In this document: piece after piece, positions 14,870 through 20,511 of the stretch
How the letters are laid out: each line of letters opens with the position of its first letter
How positions within the stretch are numbered: the stretch's first letter is position 1
NCBI GenBank assembly: GCA_910585855.1
Contig: CAJUGZ010000038.1
Span: forward strand, 1-20,511
Source of the DNA: an uncultured Lachnospiraceae bacterium
GTDB lineage: Bacteria > Bacillota_A > Clostridia > Lachnospirales > Lachnospiraceae
Direction: 5' to 3'
Length of the DNA: 20,511 bases
Translations under genes and position numbers: made by a program
Notes under the pieces: model-generated
Databases searched by the model: none
The model's input: the letters and a program-made list of their open reading frames with translations, nothing else
What the model was told of the DNA's origin: nothing

Positions 14870-15690
14870 GTAAAATTATTTTTCTAGATATAGACGGAAC
14901 ACTGGTCGACTATAAAAATAATCTGCCAAAATCAGCAGTAAAAGCGATTCAGCAGGCAAGAGCCAATCAGCATCGTATCTATCTTTGTACCGGCAGAAGT
15001 AAAGCAGAAATCTATCAGGAATTATGGGATATTGGATTAGATGGTATTATCGGCGGAAACGGAAGTTATATAGAAGATCACGGAAATGTTATTTTTCATC
15101 AGATGATTTCTTCTGAACAATGCAAAAAAATAGTTGACTGGCTGCACAGCCGAAAACTGGAATTTTATTTAGAAAGCAACAATGGACTGTTTGCCAGCGA
15201 ACACTTTGCCGAAAAAGCAGAACATGCCATACAGGAATACAGCAAAAGAAAAGGAAAAAACTATACCGTTTCCTCCGCATTTCCAAATATGATTTATCAT
15301 GGAGAACTCTACCGAAATGATTTAAATAAAATCAGTTATTTATTAAATAGTTATCAAGACTATCTAGATGCCAAAGAACAATTTCCAGATATGGAAAACG
15401 GTACATGGGGAGGAGCAAAAGAAACCGCACTATTCGGTGATTTCAGCGTAAAAGGAATTTCAAAAGAAAATGCAGTTACTTTCCTTCTCTCCTATCTTGG
15501 AGCAAAACAAGAAGATACGATTGCTTTTGGAGATGCAAAAGTTGATATTCCTATGCTGAAATACTGTCATATTGGTGTAGCTATGGGAAATGGCGGAGCA
15601 GAAGTGAAACAAGCTGCCGATTACATTACCAAAGATGTAGAAAAAGACGGACTTTTTGACGCATTTGTAAAACTAAATCTAATTAGATAG
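14866..15690 (+). CDS. Cof-type HAD-IIB family phosphatase
   Basis: A 274-residue cytoplasmic hydrolase of the Cof/YidA group, which removes phosphate from sugar phosphates and similar small molecules. Motif I is FLDIDGTLVD (D8 nucleophile, D10 acid), motif II lies in YLCTGRSKAE, and the C2-type cap spans about residues 80-190. Motif III is K175 or K179 in FSVKGISKENAV. Motif IV, GDAKVDIPML, has the acidic residues, though the commoner form is GDGxNDxxML; this variant also seems typical of a subset of Clostridia proteins. Its place beside PTS and 6-phospho-glucosidase genes suggests it clears sugar phosphate to prevent stress or allow efflux. It is coupled to the 47-codon gene; AGGAAAAG within that gene may be its ribosome binding site. 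Confidence 0.9.
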   Translation: MSKIIFLDIDGTLVDYKNNLPKSAVKAIQQARANQHRIYLCTGRSKAEIYQELWDIGLDGIIGGNGSYIEDHGNVIFHQMISSEQCKKIVDWLHSRKLEFYLESNNGLFASEHFAEKAEHAIQEYSKRKGKNYTVSSAFPNMIYHGELYRNDLNKISYLLNSYQDYLDAKEQFPDMENGTWGGAKETALFGDFSVKGISKENAVTFLLSYLGAKQEDTIAFGDAKVDIPMLKYCHIGVAMGNGGAEVKQAADYITKDVEKDGLFDAFVKLNLIR

Positions 15691-15713
15691 CGGTAGAAAT
15701 GATGTTTGATTAC

Positions 15714-15749
15714 AGAATCACAAAAAGGTTTAGAAAAGATTCTTTTTTT
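15714..15749 (+). terminator. Probable terminator of the HAD operon
   Basis: AGAATC (15714-15719) pairs with GATTCT (15738-15743), followed by a seven-T run (15743-15749). The stem is short and the loop is 18 bases, so efficiency may be modest. Confidence 0.55.
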
Positions 15750-15830
15750 GTTTCGCATCTGGCGTCCTCGGCATCCTCTGACGTGCTCCCTCATTCCAAA
15801 AGACTTCTTAAAATCCAAATAATTTATAAA
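15750..15830 (-). repeat. Dispersed intergenic repeat, minus-strand copy
   Basis: Read on the minus strand: GGATTTTAAGAAG, GAATGAGGGAGCACGTCAGA, then GAGGACGCCAGATGCGAAAC. The order and spacing of a GAGGGA-ACGYCAGA unit followed by a GACGCCAGATNCGAA unit match the 13.63-kb copy. It lies between the HAD terminator and the RpiR promoter and is inverted relative to the 5.15- and 13.57-kb copies. Confidence 0.6.
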
Positions 15831-15859
15831 TTGTATCTTCCTATCTTTTATGCTATACT
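15831..15859 (+). promoter_or_regulatory. Extended -10 promoter of the RpiR gene
   Basis: TTGTAT (15831-15836), 17 bases, TATACT (15854-15859) with the extended -10 TGC just before it. It starts directly at the edge of the repeat copy, so the -35 may be supplied by repeat sequence. Confidence 0.65.
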
Positions 15860-15891
15860 GATGAAAAGTAAAGCAGAAAGTGAGGAATACC

Positions 15892-16626
15892 ATGTTTACA
15901 GCAGAAGAAATTCAAAGTTTAAATGAATTGGAATTAGCGGTATACAAATATGTAATGCAGTACAAAAGTACAGTCGCCTATATGCGAATACGGGAACTTG
16001 CAGCAGAATCACATGTATCAACCTCAACCGTGCTTCGATTTTGTAAAAAAATGGGATGTGACGGATATTCGGAATTTAAACTGCGTATCAAAGAACAAAT
16101 AGGACAAAAGAAAGTAAAAAAACTGCCGGAAGATCTATCAGAAATAAAAGCTTTCTTAGAACGCCTAGAAACAGAAAATTTTCAGCAAAAACTAGAAGAT
16201 GCCGCCTCTGTAATAGCCAGAGCAGAACGTGTTATCTTTGTAGGAATCGGAAATTCTGGACATATCGGACAATATGGAGCCAGATGTTTTACTTCTCTTG
16301 GAAAATTCAGCCTATATATTTCAGATCCGTTTTACCCAATCAATATGGAAGATGTTACTTCTATGACAGCAATTATCTTATCTGTATCAGGCGAAACAGA
16401 ACAAGTAGTAAAAATTATGGATGGTTTAAAACGTGCAAACTGCCGGATTATCAGTATTACCAATACGGAGCACTCCACTATCAGCAAACTGGCAGATGTC
16501 AATCTCTCTTATTATATTTCTATGCGCCGAAATGAAGATAATGTGGATTATACCTCACAAATACCAGCAGTCTGTATAATTGAAATGCTGGGGAAAAAAA
16601 TTAGCAACCGCCTTATGGAAGAATAA
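15892..16626 (+). CDS. RpiR/MurR-family transcriptional regulator
   Basis: A 244-residue regulator with an N-terminal helix-turn-helix (about 25-60; MRIRELAAESHVSTSTVLRF then CKKMGCDGYSEFK) and a C-terminal SIS domain (about 100-230). The SIS domain binds phosphorylated sugars; its core reads RVIFVGIGNSGHIGQYGARC and, later, ILSVSGETEQVVKI with the phosphosugar-binding Ser residues. A GTG at 15880 is in frame, but ATG 15892 is chosen because GTGAGG lies seven bases before it. It precedes the PTS and phospho-glucosidase genes, so it most likely represses or activates them in response to the intracellular sugar phosphate. Two palindromes upstream of the PTS gene are candidate binding sites. Confidence 0.9.
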   Translation: MFTAEEIQSLNELELAVYKYVMQYKSTVAYMRIRELAAESHVSTSTVLRFCKKMGCDGYSEFKLRIKEQIGQKKVKKLPEDLSEIKAFLERLETENFQQKLEDAASVIARAERVIFVGIGNSGHIGQYGARCFTSLGKFSLYISDPFYPINMEDVTSMTAIILSVSGETEQVVKIMDGLKRANCRIISITNTEHSTISKLADVNLSYYISMRRNEDNVDYTSQIPAVCIIEMLGKKISNRLMEE

Positions 16627-16642
16627 AAAAACAATATTTCAT

Positions 16643-16697
16643 AAAACAGAGCGTTTTTTTGATGTAACATATTTCAAAAGAGTGTTTCTGTTTTTTT
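16643..16697 (+). terminator. Probable terminator after the RpiR gene
   Basis: AAAACAGA (16643-16650) pairs with TCTGTTTT (16687-16694), and TTTTGA/TCAAAA inside can extend the fold. Seven T follow (16691-16697). Large internal loops make it weaker than the 7566 hairpin. It would separate the regulator from the PTS operon. Confidence 0.5.
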
Positions 16698-16734
16698 CAT
16701 GCACCAAAATATAGATTAGAAAAAAAAAATTATA

Positions 16735-16801
16735 TATAATCATACTATCAACCAACTCCAGTACTGGATAAAACTAAAAACTGTGATATGGCCAATCACA
16801 G
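16735..16801 (+). promoter_or_regulatory. PTS operon promoter region with two operator-like palindromes
   Basis: A consensus TATAAT (16735-16740) has only a poor -35 (TAGATT, 16712-16717). Downstream are a perfect 12-base palindrome TCCAGTACTGGA (16757-16768) and a 7-base inverted repeat, CTGTGAT and ATCACAG (16781-16787, 16795-16801), right before the ribosome binding site. They are candidate sites for RpiR or AraC; the second could also act as an RNA hairpin. No BglG/LicT-type antiterminator site was recognised. Confidence 0.5.
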
Positions 16802-16828
16802 AGAGAAAAGAAAATGGAGGTATCTATC

Positions 16829-18709
16829 ATGGCAAAAGTTCGTGATTACGCCAAACTTGCAAAAGATATTATGGAATTGATAGGGGAAAAAAATATTATC
16901 AGTGCCGCACATTGTGCAACCCGGCTTCGTTTGGTGCTGAAAACAACTCCTTCTGCAGATGTTACTGCAAAGATTTCCGGTATGCCTGCAGTAATTCAAG
17001 TCGTAGAAAAAGGCGGTCAGTATCAAATCGTTATTGGGACACATGCAAAAGATGTATATGAAGAGCTAGCCAAAATAATACATTTGGAAGAAAATTCCGA
17101 TTCCGCACAAAAAGGAAGTATTCTAAGCCGTGTTATTGCTACAATGTCAGCCGTATTTGCTCCGTTTGTCTATATATTGGCAGGTGCAGGGCTACTTCAG
17201 GGATGCTTAATTATTATCAATCTGTTTGCTCCATCTTTTGCAGAAACTGGAACGTATTCTGTTCTAAGTTTTCTCTCTTGGACGCCGTTTACTTTTTTGC
17301 CGGTTCTGATTGCCGTTACAGCATCCAAACACTTTCACTGTAATACTTTTATCGCTTTATGGTGCTGTCTTGCACTTGTAAATCCAGATTGGGGAAACAT
17401 CGCAGCACAAATCGCAAATGGAGAAAACATTAAATTTTTATTTTTTTCCATGGCACAGACTACTTATACATCCAGTGTTCTTCCACCTCTTTTTTTGGTA
17501 CTTGTATTGTCTTATCTGGAACGCTTTGTGGAAAAACATCTGCCGGATGTATTCAAAGCACTGGCAACCCCATTTCTGTGTGCTATTATTATGGTTCCAG
17601 CAACCATTCTATTGATTGGACCTCTCTCCGATATGATAGCTAATGGAATTGCAGCCGGCTATAATTTCCTATACAATACTGTCCCTGTTGTAGCTGCATT
17701 ACTAATCGGCGGTTTCTGGCAGGTAGCCGTTATCTTCGGTGTACATTGGGGCGTTACGCCAATGGTTATGTCAAACTTTTCTAACTTTGGCTGCGACTCG
17801 TTTCAGGCAGTACAAACTTGTGCGGTGGTAGCACAAGCCGCTGCATGTTTTGGCGTTGTAATCAAAACCCGCAGCAAAGAAATGAAAAATGTTGCTATGT
17901 CTGCAGGTCTGACCGGCATATTTGGTATTACAGAACCTGCAATCTATGGTGTAACTCTGCGTCTGAAAAAACCTTTTATAGCAGGCTGTATTTCCGGTGC
18001 ACTTGGCGCAGTAGCAGTCGCTTTATTTGGTTCAAAAAACTATGTCTATGCAGGTCTTCCAAGCCTTCTGACATCGGTAAATGCCATCAGTTCCGATGCA
18101 CCGATGTCCTTCCCGGGTATGCTGATTGGGTGCGGAATTTCGACTGTTGCTGCTATTTTACTGGTACAGATAATCGGCTGTGATGAAAAAACAGAACCTG
18201 CTGCAATAAAAACAGAATCTGCTGCCCTTACAGAAGAACCTATTGCATCAAAAGAGAATCTTATCATTTATTCCCCATTAAACGGAGAAGCCAAACCGTT
18301 AAGTGAAGTCAATGACCCAACATTTGCAGAAGGAATTCTTGGGCAGGGGGCTGCTATTATTCCTTCCGAAGGAAAATTATATGCACCATTTGATGGAAAT
18401 GTCAGTTCTGTATTTGATACCAAACATGCTATTTGCCTGCAAAACAAAGACGGAGTAGAAATGTTGATTCATATCGGACTAGAAACGGTTTCTTTAGGCG
18501 GCAAATATTATACGGCAAAAGTAAAAAATGGGGATATAGTAAAAACAGGTGATCTGCTGATTGAATTTGACTTAGACGCAATAAAAAAAGATTTTGATAC
18601 GATTACACCAGTATTAATAACAAATGCCGATGACTTTACAGCAATAGAGGTTCTTCTTACAGCAGGAAAAGTAAAGGCAGGAGATACTCTTATAAAAGTA
18701 AAACAATAA
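16829..18709 (+). CDS. Beta-glucoside PTS transporter, fused EIIBCA
   Basis: Membrane protein that imports and phosphorylates a beta-glucoside using phosphate from HPr. An in-frame ATG lies at 16814, but ATG 16829 is chosen because GGAGG (16816-16820) lies eight bases before it, giving 626 residues. EIIB is at 1-85, with phospho-acceptor C29 in ISAAHCATRLRLVLK. EIIC follows at about 105-455 with about ten membrane segments and GVHWGVTPMVMSNF plus GITEPAIYGVTLRLKKPF, typical of the Glc-family beta-glucoside branch. A Glu/Ala-rich linker leads to EIIA at about 475-626 (GKLYAPFDGNV, EMLIHIGLETVSL with H548, GDLLIEFD). All three phospho-transfer parts are present, in BCA order. Regulated, by inference, by the upstream RpiR; the 6-phospho-glucosidase follows 54 bases on. 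Confidence 0.95.
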   Translation: MAKVRDYAKLAKDIMELIGEKNIISAAHCATRLRLVLKTTPSADVTAKISGMPAVIQVVEKGGQYQIVIGTHAKDVYEELAKIIHLEENSDSAQKGSILSRVIATMSAVFAPFVYILAGAGLLQGCLIIINLFAPSFAETGTYSVLSFLSWTPFTFLPVLIAVTASKHFHCNTFIALWCCLALVNPDWGNIAAQIANGENIKFLFFSMAQTTYTSSVLPPLFLVLVLSYLERFVEKHLPDVFKALATPFLCAIIMVPATILLIGPLSDMIANGIAAGYNFLYNTVPVVAALLIGGFWQVAVIFGVHWGVTPMVMSNFSNFGCDSFQAVQTCAVVAQAAACFGVVIKTRSKEMKNVAMSAGLTGIFGITEPAIYGVTLRLKKPFIAGCISGALGAVAVALFGSKNYVYAGLPSLLTSVNAISSDAPMSFPGMLIGCGISTVAAILLVQIIGCDEKTEPAAIKTESAALTEEPIASKENLIIYSPLNGEAKPLSEVNDPTFAEGILGQGAAIIPSEGKLYAPFDGNVSSVFDTKHAICLQNKDGVEMLIHIGLETVSLGGKYYTAKVKNGDIVKTGDLLIEFDLDAIKKDFDTITPVLITNADDFTAIEVLLTAGKVKAGDTLIKVKQ

Positions 18710-18763
18710 TTATTCCAATCATTTATTTTAAAAATCATAAAATTAGATAAGGAGTGAACCGAT

Positions 18764-20197
18764 ATGAGTTTTCCAAAAGATTTTTTATGGGGCGGCGCAG
18801 TAGCCGCTCATCAATTAGAAGGCGGATGGAACGAAGGCGGACGAGGCATTAGTGTCAGTGATGTGCTGACAGCAGGTGCTCATGGTATTCCAAGAAAAAT
18901 TACAGATGGTGTAATAGAAGGAGAAAACTATCCAAATCATAAAGGAATTGATTTTTACCACACCTATCCAAAAGATATTGCACTTTTTGCAGAACTTGGA
19001 TTTCAATGTTTTCGCACTTCTATTTCATGGAGCCGTATTTTTCCAAATGGGGATGAAACCAAACCCTGCGAAGCAGGACTTCAGTTTTACGATCAGTTGT
19101 TTGACGAATTATTAAAATATGGAATCAAACCAGTTGTTACACTAAGCCATTTTGAAATGCCTTATTATCTGGCAAAAAAATACGGCGGATGGATTAACCG
19201 AAAATTGATTGACTTTTTTGTCCGGTATGCTGCTGTAGTCATGGAACGCTATAAAGACAAAGTTACCTATTGGATGACATTTAATGAAATTAATAATCAA
19301 AGCAATACAGATACTGATATTTTTGGATGGACTAATTCCGGTATTCGCTTTTCCGAATTTACAGACCCTAAAAAAGCACTTTATCAGGCGGCACACCACC
19401 AATTTGTTGCATCTGCACTGGTTGTCAAAAAAGGTCATGAAATTAATCCTAATTTTCAAATTGGCTGTATGTGCTCTTATGTTCCGTTCTATCCCTATTC
19501 CTGCAATCCAGATGATATTATGACGGCTGTAGAATCTATGCATGAAAGATACTATTTTGCTGATGTACAGTGCCGTGGACATTATCCTGCTTTTGCAAAG
19601 AAACAATGGGAACGGGAAGGCAATGCACCTATTATGGAAGCAGGGGACGAACAGATTTTATCAGAAGGAAAAGTAGATTATTTAGGCTTTAGTTATTATA
19701 TGTCAAATGCAGTAAAAGCAGAGGTTGATAAAATCAATACCGATGTAAACGGGGGAAATGCACACTCTGTTCCAAACCCTTATGTAAAAGCTTCCGACTG
19801 GGGCTGGCAGATTGATCCGGTAGGACTTCGCTACTCTCTTGCCACTTTATATGAGAGATATGAACTGCCTTTATTTATTGTAGAAAACGGATTTGGTGCG
19901 ATTGATCAATTAAACCCGGATCACACCTGTGATGACAGTTACCGCATCGACTATCTGCGGGCACATATTCAAGAAATGAAAAAAGCGGTGGAAATAGATG
20001 GCGTAGATCTGATCGGATATACTCCTTGGGGGTGTATTGATGTCGTATCCTTTACAACCGGAGAACTGCGTAAAAGATATGGATTTATTTATGTAGATCA
20101 AAATGATGACGGCACTGGCACCGGAAATCGATATAAAAAGAAATCATTTACTTGGTATCAAAAAGTAATCGCCTCAAATGGGGAAGAATTAGAATAA
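18764..20197 (+). CDS. 6-phospho-beta-glucosidase, glycoside hydrolase family 1
   Basis: A cytoplasmic enzyme of 477 residues, full length for GH1. It would split the 6-phosphorylated beta-glucoside delivered by the upstream PTS into glucose 6-phosphate and an aglycone or glucose. The N-terminal signature is FPKDFLWGGAVAAHQLEGGW. The acid/base is E175 in TFNEIN and the nucleophile is E374 in FIVENGFGA. Near the C-terminus, RYKKKSFTWYQKVI matches the Lys/Ser/Tyr loop that binds the 6-phosphate in this branch. The ribosome binding site AAGGAGTG precedes ATG 18764. Genes of this branch are called bglA, bglH or ascB; the exact substrate (cellobiose, arbutin, salicin) cannot be told. No clear terminator follows it. 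Confidence 0.95.
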   Translation: MSFPKDFLWGGAVAAHQLEGGWNEGGRGISVSDVLTAGAHGIPRKITDGVIEGENYPNHKGIDFYHTYPKDIALFAELGFQCFRTSISWSRIFPNGDETKPCEAGLQFYDQLFDELLKYGIKPVVTLSHFEMPYYLAKKYGGWINRKLIDFFVRYAAVVMERYKDKVTYWMTFNEINNQSNTDTDIFGWTNSGIRFSEFTDPKKALYQAAHHQFVASALVVKKGHEINPNFQIGCMCSYVPFYPYSCNPDDIMTAVESMHERYYFADVQCRGHYPAFAKKQWEREGNAPIMEAGDEQILSEGKVDYLGFSYYMSNAVKAEVDKINTDVNGGNAHSVPNPYVKASDWGWQIDPVGLRYSLATLYERYELPLFIVENGFGAIDQLNPDHTCDDSYRIDYLRAHIQEMKKAVEIDGVDLIGYTPWGCIDVVSFTTGELRKRYGFIYVDQNDDGTGTGNRYKKKSFTWYQKVIASNGEELE

Positions 20198-20216
20198 TTT
20201 TTTCGCTGTTTTTAGG

Positions 20217-20242
20217 GGAACGCCAGAACAAAAAAAGAACGA
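20217..20242 (+). repeat. Dispersed repeat, short left-module copy
   Basis: GGGGAACGCCAGAACAAAAA at 20216-20235 carries the ACGCCAGA mark of the family and the A-rich stretch that follows it in the 15.75-kb copy. Little else is shared, so assignment is tentative. It lies 20 bases after the phospho-glucosidase stop. Confidence 0.4.
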
Positions 20243-20289
20243 ACAACGAGAGGCAGTAAGGGAATCCCGATCAGTACGCCAAGTACTGT

Positions 20290-20511
20290 CGTGCATATAT
20301 CAGCACCCATCTGGGCGTGCAGTAATCCGTCGAACTCCCACGGGCAAGCCTGTGGGGTTCTCACTACCAAGTATGACTCGTAATCGTACATCATTTTCAG
20401 ACTTTGGAAATACGAGTATAAATCTATTTGAGTGAGAACTTTCATTACCAAACAGTCCAACGACCACATTATCGGTAAATTTCTGTTTCTAGGCAAGGAA
20501 GTACAGTCAAT
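20290..20511 (-). mobile_element. Possible 3' end of an IS200/IS605-type element (tnpB guide-RNA region), cut by window edge
   Basis: On the minus strand a strong stem-loop is followed by a TTCGAC tail: GAACCCCAC / GTGGGAGTTC with inner AGGC/GCCC (20360-20332). Subterminal hairpins ending in TTCAAC-like tails are typical of the right ends of IS200/IS605 tnpB elements, where the region doubles as the 3' end of the guide (omega) RNA. A frame ending in LTVLPCLETEIYR stops at 20469 and could be the end of a protein lying off the window, but I do not recognise it. CAGTAC/GTACTG (20272-20288) is another small inverted repeat outside the candidate end. This is an inference from shape alone. Confidence 0.35.

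Noticed and set aside
16663..16676. CcpA catabolite-repression (cre) site TGTAACATATTTCA
   Set aside because: The arms fit the consensus but the central CG pair is missing, and it lies in a terminator hairpin.
17818..18183. 121-residue Cys/Arg/Trp-rich frame inside the PTS gene
   Set aside because: Out-of-frame shadow of the EIIC domain.
19142..19606. 154-residue open frame on the minus strand inside the GH1 gene
   Set aside because: It is an antisense shadow of a clear GH1 coding region with catalytic motifs in place.
20212..20496. 94-residue open frame on the minus strand at the right edge
   Set aside because: It runs through the repeat and the strong hairpin and shows no protein-like pattern; better explained as non-coding.
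1..20511. CRISPR array
   Set aside because: No regularly spaced direct repeats with unique spacers were seen; the dispersed repeats are far apart and modular.

Overview
The window looks like chromosome of a low-GC Gram-positive anaerobe, most likely a gut Lachnospiraceae-type Clostridia. This rests on AT-rich DNA, strong GGAGG-type ribosome binding sites, TTGACA/TATAAT-type promoters, a Gram-positive lipoprotein with a YARHG domain and a beta-glucoside PTS locus. The species cannot be fixed from the sequence alone. No tRNA, rRNA or CRISPR array was seen.

Layout. (1) 1-1571, minus strand: an ABC exporter of MacB/FtsX type, ATPase then permease, with the permease running off the left edge. An 11-bp tandem repeat upstream looks like a response-regulator box. 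(2) 1866-4785, minus strand: a nucleotidyltransferase with its own strong promoter, then a methyl-accepting chemotaxis protein split by a one-base frameshift. (3) 4786-5610: an 825-base gap holding an orphan terminator-like hairpin, a dispersed repeat and a strong promoter followed by an attenuator-like hairpin. (4) 5611-7592, plus strand: a small membrane protein translationally coupled to a YARHG lipoprotein, closed by a very clear terminator. (5) 7662-13477: a defence cluster made of a Septu-like AAA ATPase/HNH nuclease pair, the wreck of an Rpn-family nuclease gene, and a type II restriction-modification system whose nuclease and methylase genes converge on a shared hairpin. (6) 13678-20197: a carbohydrate locus. 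An AraC regulator diverges from a 47-codon gene coupled to a Cof-type HAD phosphatase; then come an RpiR regulator, a beta-glucoside PTS EIIBCA transporter and a GH1 6-phospho-beta-glucosidase. (7) 20198-20511: repeat sequence and what may be the 3' end of an IS200/IS605-type element.

How the genes work together. In region 6 the PTS imports and phosphorylates a beta-glucoside, the GH1 enzyme splits the phosphorylated product, and the HAD phosphatase may dephosphorylate a sugar phosphate. RpiR and AraC are the likely sugar-phosphate and ligand sensors. Region 5 is an anti-phage cluster, and its decayed Rpn gene suggests turnover.

A family of short intergenic repeats, marked by ACGCCAGA near one end and CTCTGGCRTCCGG at the other, recurs at about 1.7, 5.15-5.4, 10.8, 13.57-13.67, 15.75 and 20.2 kb. 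It sits almost only between transcription units. Two directly oriented copies flank the segment holding the lipoprotein operon and the defence cluster. The defence cluster and this repeat family are the parts most worth following up.
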